A stretch of 13,501 bases of DNA from Bacillota bacterium (GCA_023424995.1 JAFADH010000273.1:1-13501), one strand, 5' to 3'. Numbered from the stretch's first letter, positions 1 to 7,507 are shown. Program-made: numbers and translations. The notes: generated by a model not told the origin, from the letters alone.

Positions 1-120
1 CCATCCGGCTTCCTTCAGATTCGTAGTCACCCACGACACCCTTGCCATTGGCTATGTCCTTCCTACTACCAGGCGGACTCGGGACTCACACCCGTTGAAA
101 CGTGCGCCCGCCGGGCGCAC
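1..120 (-). mobile_element. Group II intron (class IIC-like), 5' end, partial
   Basis: Read on the minus strand, the element starts at 120 with GTGCGCCCGGC, folding with GGGCGCAC into an 8-bp hairpin. It then shows the blocks GGGTGTGAGTCCCG, GGCAAGGGTGTC and GAATCTGAAGGAAGC. These match what I remember of domain I of bacterial class C (IIC) introns such as the Oceanobacillus iheyensis intron. The 5' splice site is 120/121, and the upstream exon ends in TTTTTATA directly after a terminator hairpin, the known target preference of IIC introns. The rest of the ribozyme and any reverse transcriptase ORF lie beyond position 1, so completeness and mobility cannot be judged. Confidence 0.85.
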
Positions 121-170
121 TATAAAAAGGACCTTCACCTGCGGCATAACAGCCGCCAGGTAAAAGTCCC
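121..170 (-). terminator. Rho-independent terminator of the ABC exporter operon (IIC intron target)
   Basis: On the minus strand a long hairpin (129-169) has the inner stem GCGGC/GCCGC (141-145 with 152-156, loop of six). It continues outward with CCT/AGG-type pairs and closes with GGAC/GTCC, broken by single mismatches. It is followed by the T-rich run TTTTTATA (128-121). It lies about 70 nt behind the permease stop codon, as expected for the end of the ABC operon. The intron begins on the base after the T run. Confidence 0.85.
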
Positions 171-238
171 ATAATACTGCAACATATTTATATTATTCTC
201 AATAGCAGATACACCGCATAAAACATCCCTGTCATATT

Positions 239-1810
239 CTATAGTTCACGATACCGTCTTACTCCATAACCGGTCAGAAGTATGTATAGTACCACATCCA
301 GCACCACTGTCAGTAACAGGTATCCCAGATTCGAAAGAAGAGCCGACGGCAGGAGAAAAGACAGAATTAATTGTATTATAACATAACCGATCCCCGAGAA
401 TATGGTAATCATGCAGGCAGCACTCTGCTTTATGACCACAGTCTCAGTCGTCCAGTTAAAGTTCGGGAACAGCAGGTTGATGATAAGTCCGTAGCAGGCG
501 ATGAGCACAACGCATGCAACGGTGATGAGCATCTGCAATAACGTCTGCATAACCCCCAGTTTTAAAGCAATCCCTATAATGATCATATCGATCAGAGCCG
601 GCGCAGCGACGGTAAGATTTACTGCTATCTTCGATAAGTAAACTGTTCCGGCTGATACCGGTAAGGATTTCATGATCCAGAGGCTTTTACCCTCCAGGGA
701 TATGGAAGCCATGGTGGTACAGGTCATGATGACGCAAAAATTAATATAGAGCGGTACATTGGCGATCAATACCTGCACGGCAGTCGGATCTCCTATGAGC
801 TTTTCCAGATCAACAAAGAGAAGTGCGACAGCGCCTATAGTAAGCAGCACAATACCAAAGCCGGTATTTAAAACATAGAGCGGAGAAGAAAAATAACGCT
901 TCAGCTCCTTCCTGTAAAGTGCGGTTAAGGGGGAGGAAGTCTTCAGCTCTCCCATCTTATACTTCCCTCGGGCTCTTCCCGTAAGTATAATGGTATTTAA
1001 TTTAATAAAGAGCTTTGCTACCACTGCCGCATAGATAAGAAAGGCTCCCAGGGATATTGTAATAAACACAAAAAAAGCCGGGATGTCATAATGAACTGCC
1101 GCATCCGTATACAGCTGTGCAAGAGGATATAAGGAATTCACCCGGTCTGTCAGAGCCTTCCCTATATCCAGCAATTGCTCCGCGTTCCCGCCGATAAAGA
1201 AGGAAGAACCCATAACAGCCAGCAATAAAATAAGGGAAAAGATAATATTAAGCAGGTTGCTGTGGCGAAACCGCGAGGCTGCATAAGCTATAGCAGTTCC
1301 TAATACGGAAGCAGCCACAATCGGCACCAGCGGTATAAAGAACATAGCTGTGAAATTAATGATATAGAATACGATGCCCGGCTGTTCCAGAATACCGTAG
1401 GCAATCATCATAGGAATTATCATAATGATGACGAACATAAAATTAAAGGCATACAGAATCAATAAACGGCACGCAATCACAGCACCTGTGCTGACCGGAA
1501 GAGACATGACCAGATCATAATCCCGGAAGCCGAAGATGGTTCCCTTGATCTTAAAAACCGTAGTCATAAAGATAATGATGCAGGTCACTGACATCATGAT
1601 GGCTGGCAGAAGCGAGGTACTGTCAAAAAACTTCAAGCCGCTGCCTATCATAAGATTATAAAATAAGGATATGCCGCTCATCAGAAGGACAAAGAATAAG
1701 ATGCCTGTGTACAGCACCTTTGCTTTTTTCTTCTTCGTACCGCCAATTGACAGCACATCGCCCAGGACCGCCCACAACTGGACACTGATCAAACGCATTA
1801 TTTTATACAT
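239..1810 (-). CDS. ABC-2-type exporter permease
   Basis: A 523-residue polytopic membrane protein with about 12 hydrophobic segments (roughly 33-55, 68-86, 113-138, 146-175, 185-207, 245-270, 313-334, 350-372, 397-418, 422-446, 462-488, 492-514). The halves look duplicated: SLPVS-G-V occurs at 103-111 and again at 382-390, and a basic amphipathic helix precedes each half (start, and around 297-306). It presumably forms the membrane channel for the ATPase encoded 21 nt upstream, giving a two-gene exporter whose substrate cannot be told from sequence. The ATG at 1810 is preceded by AGGAAAGGA that overlaps the end of the ATPase gene; the second Met (codon 5) is a possible alternative. The protein is most like the putative ABC exporter permeases of Clostridia. 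No specific gene name can be supported. Confidence 0.85.
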   Translation of the reverse strand: MYKIMRLISVQLWAVLGDVLSIGGTKKKKAKVLYTGILFFVLLMSGISLFYNLMIGSGLKFFDSTSLLPAIMMSVTCIIIFMTTVFKIKGTIFGFRDYDLVMSLPVSTGAVIACRLLILYAFNFMFVIIMIIPMMIAYGILEQPGIVFYIINFTAMFFIPLVPIVAASVLGTAIAYAASRFRHSNLLNIIFSLILLLAVMGSSFFIGGNAEQLLDIGKALTDRVNSLYPLAQLYTDAAVHYDIPAFFVFITISLGAFLIYAAVVAKLFIKLNTIILTGRARGKYKMGELKTSSPLTALYRKELKRYFSSPLYVLNTGFGIVLLTIGAVALLFVDLEKLIGDPTAVQVLIANVPLYINFCVIMTCTTMASISLEGKSLWIMKSLPVSAGTVYLSKIAVNLTVAAPALIDMIIIGIALKLGVMQTLLQMLITVACVVLIACYGLIINLLFPNFNWTTETVVIKQSAACMITIFSGIGYVIIQLILSFLLPSALLSNLGYLLLTVVLDVVLYILLTGYGVRRYREL

Positions 1811-1831
1811 AATGATAAACCCGATCCTTTC

Positions 1832-2545
1832 CTATTGCTCATCAATTAGTTCCAAGAATACATTCTCAAGACTTGAATTACCCTTCACTTCCTCTGTGGT
1901 ACCGCAGGATACCAATCTTCCGCCCTTGATAATGGCAATTTTATTACAGAGCTTCTCTGCAACCTCAAGAACATGGGTGGAGAAGAAGATGGCACTTCCG
2001 TTCCGGCACAGCTCTGTCATGATTGACTTTAAGGTATAGGAAGCCTTGGGATCCAGACCCACAAAGGGCTCATCCAGTACCAGCAGCTTTGGTTTATGGA
2101 TCAAAGCCGATATAATGGCAAGCTTCTGCTTCATACCGTGGGAGTAGGAGGAGACGGCATCCCCGAGATTTGCCGTCAGCTCAAAAACATCCGCATATCT
2201 GGTTATCAGCTCCTTCCGTTCCTTCTTGTCTACCTGATAGATATCCCCGATAAAATTCAGGTATGCGATTCCCGATAAATGATCATACAGATCCGGATTA
2301 TCGGGAATGTAAGCCATCCTCTGCTTGCAGGCCACCGGGTCCCTGCGGATATCGATCCCATCCACGGTGATCTCGCCTTCTTCAAAATCAAGAACACCTA
2401 CGATGGAACGGATCGTGGTGGTTTTACCGGCACCGTTATGACCGATAAAACCAAAGATATCCCCGCTCTTTACCTCCAGGCTCAGATTATCCACTGCCTT
2501 CTTATCACTTTTGTAGCTCTTGGAATAATTCCTGATGCTTAACAT
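1832..2545 (-). CDS. ABC transporter ATP-binding protein
   Basis: A cytoplasmic ATPase subunit that would power the adjacent permease. In numbering from an upstream ATG at 2551, it shows Walker A GHNGAGKT (37-44), a YIPDNPDLYDHLSG segment at the Q-loop region (81-94), the signature SYSHGMKQK (135-143), Walker B KLLVLDEP (155-162), D-loop GLDP (165-168) and the switch His in STHV (H193). All catalytic elements are intact, and its length is typical of ABC-2 ATPases. Two in-frame ATGs compete: GGGGG (2553-2557) is 1 nt from the ATG at 2551 but 7 nt from the one at 2545, so 2545 is preferred (237 residues). The conserved Gln of the Q-loop is not obvious; PDNP is found there, as in many exporters of this type. 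Substrate unknown. Confidence 0.92.
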   Translation of the reverse strand: MLSIRNYSKSYKSDKKAVDNLSLEVKSGDIFGFIGHNGAGKTTTIRSIVGVLDFEEGEITVDGIDIRRDPVACKQRMAYIPDNPDLYDHLSGIAYLNFIGDIYQVDKKERKELITRYADVFELTANLGDAVSSYSHGMKQKLAIISALIHKPKLLVLDEPFVGLDPKASYTLKSIMTELCRNGSAIFFSTHVLEVAEKLCNKIAIIKGGRLVSCGTTEEVKGNSSLENVFLELIDEQ

Positions 2546-2635
2546 ACACATTCCCCCAATCTCTTTTACGGCCTGCGAATCGTACTTGCAGACATCGTGA
2601 CAGACTTAACACCTTAATATTCCGGATCCGTCTTT

Positions 2636-2660
2636 TTATGCTCCTGACCGGTCAGCATAA
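2636..2660. other. Hairpin with central 12-bp palindrome behind aminopeptidase
   Basis: TTATGCT (2636-2642) pairs with AGCATAA (2654-2660) around the perfect palindrome CTGACCGGTCAG. It starts 3 nt after the aminopeptidase stop codon. There is no T run on the minus side, so it is not a standard intrinsic terminator. It may stabilise the 3' end or act weakly, leaving partial read-through into the ABC genes 117 nt further on. The rest of the gap (2552-2635) shows no convincing promoter. Confidence 0.45.
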
Positions 2661-2662
2661 TA

Positions 2663-4741
2663 TTACTTCCGGTCGAATGCCAGATTTAATGCTTCCGTTC
2701 CCTCCAGCACGAATCTGGAATCCTTCAGTATCGGAATTACCTTGCCCTCCTTCGTATGAACGGATATCTCCTTAAGCTCATCATACGGTAAAGTGATATC
2801 CGTATGGCAGTTAAAATACGCCTGACCGGGATCCGTCTTACGCAGGACGGAGATCTCATTATCTCTGGCAACTACTTCCTTGCCGTCGGGATTATAGATC
2901 CGGACCTCTTCACTCATCTTATAGCAGGTATCGCCGATTGCAAAATGGGGACCGGTCTTCTCGGCAATCAATATTGGAAGACGGGGTGCGATATCAAACC
3001 TTCTCGCCATCATGTAAGCGGTGGTATTCGTACCTATGGCAAATTCTCCTATGGGCAGATAATCCCGGTTATATAACAGGTTCTCCCTGATATAGCTCTT
3101 ATTCTTCGCTTCCTCCTGAAAATTCCCGCAATTATATGCTGTGATGATACCATCCTTGAATGTAAGCTCCAGCTCCTTATACTCCAGGTCATTCAGATAG
3201 ACCCGGGGAACATGCAGGATTCCCTCCGTTCCCTTCAATACAGGAGATGTAAATACTTCCCCCACCGGGATATTCACATCTGCCACACAGTTCTCAAAGA
3301 TCGTCTCCCTGGAGCTGTCCTTCAATTCATACAGCATGACCTTCATATCCGTATGGTTCTTTCCGCTGCCCAGAATACGCACATATTCCCCCCGGTCCAG
3401 GGCATCGATGATATGCTGCTGGATCCTCCGGTATTCCATGCTGTCCAGCGTATTCACCTTCACCGTCTCGGCAAATACCGCTTCAAAATCCCTGCCGATC
3501 TCCGGGATCGGATATGCAATGATGGTAAAGGAGGTCTCTTCCAGCTTCAGATAATCCTTCTTCAGCAGGCCCTCTTCATTGGCAGCTTCCAGTGTCAGCT
3601 TCTGCTGGCGTTTGTCCAACTTGACCGCCTCCCTCTTATCCTCGGGAGCGAAAGGTTCTTCACCAAAGACCTGAATCAGCGCAGGTCCCGCATATACCGC
3701 AGCCTCATCCTTATAAAGCTCATATGCGGCCTTCAGGCTCTCCAGCTTTCTCTGACGAAAAGCCTTATCCAGGAAAAGTCCGGTATCAAACCGGTGGTCA
3801 TAGTCATACTGTTTATTCGGACTCGTGGAATGATATCCGATCTTAAGATGCTGGAGCTTATTCACCGCATTGTATGCCGCCCGGAAGATGACAGGCTCCA
3901 GACCCAGACTCCTGAAATTGTGCACCGCATAATATACCATACGCTCAAAACCTGTCTGGTATCTGATATTAACCGTTCTCTTCCTGCTCAGATCCTTGCG
4001 GTTTGCTTCAAAACCAAGGCGGAAGCCTTCCGTAAAGGTATCTGCCATTGCTTTGACCTGGTCCTCCGGCAATGTATTCAGAAATTGCGCCGTCTTGATC
4101 TCATTCTCCGTAATGTATTCGCCGAACCGGTACAGATAACGGATGTCGGAAAGATCGGAATTCATGATGATATCCCTGGCAAAGGATGATTCGGCATCCA
4201 GGTGCTCTGCGGTTCTGGCAGTAATCAGGATATGGCAGTAATCGCTCATGAAATCATAGACCGCACGTTTCACATCCTTATAAGTATATTCATCTTCCTC
4301 CTCCAAAAGATTATAAACTTCGATCAATAACTCCAGACAGATAGTCATCTCATATAACCTGCCTTCATAGGCATATACAATGATACCGCGAAACTCAGCC
4401 AGCAAAAAGGACAGCAGCCTGCCATACCGGTCTCCCAATTTTTCGCAGGCATAGGCGGGATTGGCATAGCTGGCATAATAGTTCTCACCTGCAATATCGT
4501 TATACAATGCCTTGTTAAGTCCTTCCAGCTCCTCCAGGGTGAGCTTCTCCAGCTTCTTCTCCCGGATCAGGACAACAACTCTGCGTATCATCAATACAAA
4601 GGAAGCAGTCCTCTGGAAGTAGGTCCTAAACTTCTCCGGTACGGTCTCCTCCTGCTCCATCAGAGCGATCCGTTCCATCGCCAGCTCATATCTCTCATGA
4701 ACCACCTCATTATCATCTTCCCATAAATGATTATATTTCAT
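2663..4741 (-). CDS. M29-family metallo-aminopeptidase with long N-terminal extension
   Basis: It likely removes N-terminal residues from peptides in the cytoplasm with a two-metal centre. Numbered from the ATG at 4741 (692 residues), the C-terminal 400 residues carry the M29 ligands in order: E495 in NIPVGEVFTSPV, E566 in PIGEFAIGTN, H599 in EKTGPHFAIG, and H646 and D648 in CHTDITLP. A Tyr follows H599 at the expected short distance (Y607). M29 enzymes such as Thermus AmpT are about 410 residues; here roughly 290 extra helical residues precede the domain. The reading frame runs open to 4816, but that N-terminus is polar and lacks an SD, whereas AGGATGGG lies about 7 nt before the ATG at 4741. 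No signal peptide is seen. The long leader upstream carries two structured repeats and a promoter. Confidence 0.88.
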   Translation of the reverse strand: MKYNHLWEDDNEVVHERYELAMERIALMEQEETVPEKFRTYFQRTASFVLMIRRVVVLIREKKLEKLTLEELEGLNKALYNDIAGENYYASYANPAYACEKLGDRYGRLLSFLLAEFRGIIVYAYEGRLYEMTICLELLIEVYNLLEEEDEYTYKDVKRAVYDFMSDYCHILITARTAEHLDAESSFARDIIMNSDLSDIRYLYRFGEYITENEIKTAQFLNTLPEDQVKAMADTFTEGFRLGFEANRKDLSRKRTVNIRYQTGFERMVYYAVHNFRSLGLEPVIFRAAYNAVNKLQHLKIGYHSTSPNKQYDYDHRFDTGLFLDKAFRQRKLESLKAAYELYKDEAAVYAGPALIQVFGEEPFAPEDKREAVKLDKRQQKLTLEAANEEGLLKKDYLKLEETSFTIIAYPIPEIGRDFEAVFAETVKVNTLDSMEYRRIQQHIIDALDRGEYVRILGSGKNHTDMKVMLYELKDSSRETIFENCVADVNIPVGEVFTSPVLKGTEGILHVPRVYLNDLEYKELELTFKDGIITAYNCGNFQEEAKNKSYIRENLLYNRDYLPIGEFAIGTNTTAYMMARRFDIAPRLPILIAEKTGPHFAIGDTCYKMSEEVRIYNPDGKEVVARDNEISVLRKTDPGQAYFNCHTDITLPYDELKEISVHTKEGKVIPILKDSRFVLEGTEALNLAFDRK

Positions 4742-4852
4742 CCTTATACCCATCCTTTCATGGTAACCCGCTGTTTCAGGCGGTCTGTTCTTTTGTCTTT
4801 GTGACTTTTGCGTCACGGATATTTCTCAGGAACACATGTGCTTTATAATTTT

Positions 4853-4922
4853 CATATCATGAACATAAGACATATTCATGATCTTTTTGCCCCAATCGGA
4901 ATTCGCAGGCAGTCTTGCGATT
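4853..4922 (-). repeat. Tandem structured leader element, copy 1 (start-codon proximal)
   Basis: A 70-nt unit aligning without gaps to 4940-5009 (56 of 70 identical by eye, 87-nt period). It holds two inverted repeats. ATCATGAA/TTCATGAT lies at one end. The other is AAT-T-CGCAGG/CTTGCG-ATT with loop CAGT and a conserved bulged T. They are joined by a conserved linker containing CCAATCGG. It lies in the 5' leader of the aminopeptidase gene when read on the minus strand. Neither copy has a T run, so it is not a terminator. Unknown family. Confidence 0.7.
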
Positions 4923-4939
4923 CCCCATTCCGGTCTTAT

Positions 4940-5009
4940 CATATGATGAATACAAGACTTGTTCATGATCTTGTTGCTCCAATCGGAATTCATAAGCAAG
5001 CTTATGATT
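4940..5009 (-). repeat. Tandem structured leader element, copy 2 (promoter proximal)
   Basis: Second copy of the 70-nt unit. Its lower hairpin is AAT-T-CATAAG/CTTATG-ATT with loop CAAG. Relative to copy 1, three base pairs changed on both sides together (G-C to A-T, C-G to T-A, G-U to A-T), so pairing is conserved while sequence is not. The predicted transcription start (about 5013) falls only a few bases before this copy, so the aminopeptidase mRNA would begin with it. Confidence 0.7.
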
Positions 5010-5019
5010 TACAGATTTC

Positions 5020-5028
5020 ATTATACCA
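5020..5028 (-). promoter_or_regulatory. Extended -10 promoter for the aminopeptidase
   Basis: The minus strand reads TGGTATAAT, that is a TGn extension plus a perfect TATAAT (5025-5020). No good -35 hexamer lies 17 bp upstream, which is tolerated by extended -10 promoters. It sits just past the stop codon of the DUF6142-like gene and would start an mRNA with a leader of about 270 nt. Confidence 0.6.
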
Positions 5029-5030
5029 CA

Positions 5031-5360
5031 TTACATGCCGATTCCTATGATATATAGTATCAGCAGAAGAATTGTCATAAATCCGTTCAGCACAATTCCG
5101 ATAACAGGGAAACGGTAAAAAATATCCTTCTTTTTAAATGCACGGTAAGACAGCACAAAGCCGAATACGGTTAATGCAAAGAGCAGCAGCCCGATCAGTC
5201 CGAGAATAAATCCGCCCTTCCCCTTAGCCATTCCGGATACAACACTCAAGGCTATAAAGGTGAGAACGGCTATGCTCCCGATGACGGTTGATGCAATTCC
5301 TGTCTTTGTATGCCTTCTGCCGGAAAAATGAATCATTTCCTTATCCCGTTTGTGCATCAT
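5031..5360 (-). CDS. Small three-helix membrane protein, DUF6142-like
   Basis: A 109-residue protein with a polar, basic N-terminus containing IHFSGRRHTKTG (residues 10-21) followed by three hydrophobic segments near 23-43, 50-70 and 86-106, with KGKGG and a KKKD loop between them. The pattern and the N-terminal motif resemble the DUF6142 family of Clostridia, for which no function is established. The start at 5360 follows GGGAGGAAA with 8 nt spacing to the first of two adjacent ATG codons. It lies 33 nt downstream of the VanZ-like gene, so the two probably share a transcript. There is no terminator behind it before the aminopeptidase promoter, so read-through into the aminopeptidase is possible. 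Confidence 0.8.
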   Translation of the reverse strand: MMHKRDKEMIHFSGRRHTKTGIASTVIGSIAVLTFIALSVVSGMAKGKGGFILGLIGLLLFALTVFGFVLSYRAFKKKDIFYRFPVIGIVLNGFMTILLLILYIIGIGM

Positions 5361-5393
5361 TCTTATTTCCTCCCATTCTTTTTTGTTAAATGC

Positions 5394-5873
5394 CTATCTG
5401 CCGGCTGTTCTTTTCGGACATCTTCCCCTCAGAATAAAAAAGCCGAGCATAAAACACAGGTATCCAAGAAGGCCTCCTGCGGTATTAAGAATAAGGTCGT
5501 CCACGTCAAAGATCCCCACCTTCAATAACAGCTGCACCGTCTCCACCGCAAGACTGAAAAGCATACTGGAGAAAACGAGCCGGAATACATTGCGGTATCT
5601 CGGATTGAGCAGCGGGAGCATAAAGCCGAAGGGTGCAAAGGCCAGAATATTCCCAAGAATGTTAACCACAAAGCTTTCTGTCCCAATCTGCTGCCGATAG
5701 ATGATAAATCGCCTGATTTCCTTGAAAAACTCCAGATTATAACGAAAATCCTGAGCGATATAGTCCCTTCCGTAACGTTCACTGAAGAATAAAAAGTAAG
5801 ACAATAAGATAATATATAAATAAAACAAAAGCCATCCGGCCTTCGTTAAGCCTTTCTTTGTTTTCGTTTTCAA
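5394..5873 (-). CDS. VanZ-like family membrane protein
   Basis: A 159-residue protein with four hydrophobic segments (about 12-31, 68-90, 96-117, 127-148). VanZ-family signatures are clear: NILGNILAFAPFGFMLP (71-87), the E-x2-Q pair E111/Q114, and FDVDDLILNTAGG (122-134). VanZ itself confers low-level teicoplanin resistance, but most family members, including this short type, have no known role, so resistance should not be assumed. The start is a TTG at 5873 with GGAGAAG 4-5 nt upstream; an ATG 13 nt earlier is out of frame. It heads a two-gene transcript with the DUF6142-like gene and is divergent from the hydrogenase-like gene. Confidence 0.85.
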   Translation of the reverse strand: MKTKTKKGLTKAGWLLFYLYIILLSYFLFFSERYGRDYIAQDFRYNLEFFKEIRRFIIYRQQIGTESFVVNILGNILAFAPFGFMLPLLNPRYRNVFRLVFSSMLFSLAVETVQLLLKVGIFDVDDLILNTAGGLLGYLCFMLGFFILRGRCPKRTAGR

Positions 5874-5920
5874 CTTTCTTCTCCATATTCCTTAATTTTC
5901 TAATAATCTAACCTTTATGT

Positions 5921-5946
5921 GGGAAAATATACATTAAGTATATCCC
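5921..5946. promoter_or_regulatory. Operator-like inverted repeat in the divergent intergenic region
   Basis: GGG-aaa-ATATAC-attaa-GTATAT-CCC forms a nested inverted repeat between the VanZ-like gene and the hydrogenase-like gene. Its position in the 132-nt divergent region suits a regulator site. I do not recognise the factor, and clear -35/-10 pairs for either gene could not be assigned in 5874-6005. Confidence 0.4.
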
Positions 5947-6005
5947 AAATCCATAACCTAGTAAAGTGGCAGAAAAGACTTTTCGAAAGGACTAAGGTCA
6001 AACCC

Positions 6006-7295
6006 ATGAAGACATTTGAAGAATTATATTACGAAGTCCTGATACGGACGCTGTTAGAAAAGGATGACGCTTTTCTTAAAAAGCTGGAATTATATGATAC
6101 CCATCAGCTGGATTGCCTGCTTCATCCCGAGAAGCATCCGATTATATGGCATAAGGGCGAATGCCGGTGCAGCGGGGAGGAACATGGCTGCGTGAAGGTA
6201 TGTCCTTTCCATGCCATCCACCCCGGGGAATCCGGAGAGATGATAATTGACGAGTCCCTGTGTGTCGGATGTGAAATGTGTATTCAGGAATGCCGTGCCA
6301 GGAATCTGACTGCCAGCAAGGATGTATTGCCTGTTCTGCAGGCGATCCGCTCCCATAAGGGATTGGTCTATGCGCTGGTCGCCCCGGCTTATCTCGGACA
6401 ATTTGCCAGTGACGTAACGCCCGGCAAACTAAGGACAGCATTAAAAGCGGCAGGCTTTGACGGTATGATTGAGGTTGCCCTGTTTGCGGACATCCTTACC
6501 TTAAAGGAAGCTTTGGAATTCGACCGGAATATACTGACCGAGAAGGATTATCAGCTGACCAGCTGCTGCCCGGTATGGATCGCCATGATCCGCAAAATAT
6601 ATAAGGAGCTTGTCCCCCATGTGCCGCCGGCTGTATCCCCCATGATCGCCTGCGGCCGTTCCGTTAAGGTCATGCATCCGGATGCAATTACCGTATTCAT
6701 TGGTCCCTGCCTGGCTAAGAAGGCGGAGGCAAAAGAAAAAGATGTAGCCGGAGCGGTCGACTTTGTACTGACCTTCCAGGAGGTTCAGGATATCTTCCGG
6801 GTTATGGAAATCGATCCCTCCAGGATGAAAGAAAGCGAGAAGGATCATTCCTCCCGTGCAGGAAGAATCTATGCCCACTCCGGCGGTGTCAGCGAAGCGG
6901 TCAGTGAGACTGTGAACCGGCTTAATCCGAACCGGAAGATAACCGTCCATACCCAGCAGGCGGATGGTATTCCTGCCTGTAAGGCTATGATCAATGATCT
7001 GATATCGGGTAATACAACTGCTAATTTTTATGAGGGAATGGGCTGTGTCGGCGGCTGTGTGGGAGGACCGAAAGCATTGATACCGCACCAAGAGGGCAGA
7101 ATCCATGTTAAGGAATACGGAGCTGCCGCACCCTATCCCACACCCATCGATAACCCCTATGTCATAGAATTATTACACCGTCTCGGTCTGGATACCATCG
7201 AAAGCCTGCTGGAGCACAGCCATATCTTCACAAGGGACTTGGGTGAAACCGTTCAGAAAGAAGAGGCCGGCCGGCACGTCGCCCATAAAAAATAG
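6006..7295 (+). CDS. [FeFe]-hydrogenase-type iron-sulfur protein (2x[4Fe-4S] ferredoxin + H-cluster domain)
   Basis: A 429-residue cytoplasmic protein. An N-terminal helical stretch is followed by a ferredoxin domain with C53, C55, C62, C66 (CxCx6Cx3CP) and C86, C89, C92, C96. The hydrogenase catalytic domain keeps L1 TSCCPVW (C187, and C188 as the proton-relay position), L2 GPCLAKK (C235, K238; canonical is MPC) and L3 EGMGCVGGCVGG (E343, C347, C351). All four H-cluster cysteines are therefore present. It lacks the 2Fe-2S and extra domains of group A enzymes and resembles the stand-alone clostridial proteins outside that group, whose role (hydrogen turnover or sensing) is uncertain. Start: the frame is open to a GTG at 5919, but that has no SD and overlaps an inverted repeat; ATG 6006 has AAGG 8-9 nt upstream. 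No maturase genes are adjacent. Confidence 0.85.
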   Translation: MKTFEELYYEVLIRTLLEKDDAFLKKLELYDTHQLDCLLHPEKHPIIWHKGECRCSGEEHGCVKVCPFHAIHPGESGEMIIDESLCVGCEMCIQECRARNLTASKDVLPVLQAIRSHKGLVYALVAPAYLGQFASDVTPGKLRTALKAAGFDGMIEVALFADILTLKEALEFDRNILTEKDYQLTSCCPVWIAMIRKIYKELVPHVPPAVSPMIACGRSVKVMHPDAITVFIGPCLAKKAEAKEKDVAGAVDFVLTFQEVQDIFRVMEIDPSRMKESEKDHSSRAGRIYAHSGGVSEAVSETVNRLNPNRKITVHTQQADGIPACKAMINDLISGNTTANFYEGMGCVGGCVGGPKALIPHQEGRIHVKEYGAAAPYPTPIDNPYVIELLHRLGLDTIESLLEHSHIFTRDLGETVQKEEAGRHVAHKK

Positions 7296-7374
7296 ACAAG
7301 CTTTATGTTCTGCTGCTATGTCGGGTTTGCATATAGAATATCCTAACAACAGCTTTTCATATCCGCATGCCATA

Positions 7375-7397
7375 CAGATGACTTACAACGTCATCTG
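7375..7397. other. 8-bp hairpin behind the hydrogenase-like gene
   Basis: CAGATGAC (7375-7382) pairs perfectly with GTCATCTG (7390-7397) around a 7-nt loop. No T run follows, so it is probably a 3'-end structure rather than a terminator; the true terminator follows at 7419. Confidence 0.4.
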
Positions 7398-7418
7398 CTT
7401 CCGATGTGCTGAAATCAT

Positions 7419-7459
7419 AAAAATGGTGAACACATTATCATTGCGTTCACCATTTTTTT
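7419..7459. terminator. Bidirectional Rho-independent terminator
   Basis: AAAAATGGTGAAC (7419-7431) pairs with GTTCACCATTTTT (7445-7457) around a 13-nt loop, and the T run continues to 7459. On the minus strand the same arm gives TTTTTATG. It therefore serves both the hydrogenase-like gene on the plus strand and the convergent bacteriohemerythrin gene on the minus strand. Confidence 0.9.
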
Positions 7460-7507
7460 AATTGCTGTTTCCTGTCTCCGGTTTTCTGTTTCTATTCCGC
7501 CGCCGGA

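Noticed and set aside
3212..4189. Plus-strand 325-codon ORF
   Set aside because: It is antisense to the M29 catalytic gene, whose motifs are intact; the translation is rich in unlikely residues and has no SD.
4853..5009. CRISPR array
   Set aside because: Only two 70-nt imperfect copies with a 17-nt gap, no cas genes; size and divergence do not fit.
4808..5050. Plus-strand 80-codon ORF with an internal repeat of HDL-APIGI type
   Set aside because: It has no SD, its repeat is just the translation of the two tandem leader elements, and changes between the copies preserve stem pairing rather than protein. The promoter and leader lie on the other strand.
5394..5873. Glycopeptide-resistance gene call for the VanZ-like protein
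   Set aside because: Only the broad family is supported; there are no vanHAX-type neighbours and most family members have no resistance role.
5919..6005. GTG start giving 29 extra residues on the hydrogenase-like protein
   Set aside because: No SD precedes the GTG and the segment contains an operator-like inverted repeat; ATG 6006 has a suitable SD. It remains possible if homologues share the extension.
6501..7106. Minus-strand 201-codon ORF
   Set aside because: Antisense to the hydrogenase catalytic domain; no SD or recognisable motif.
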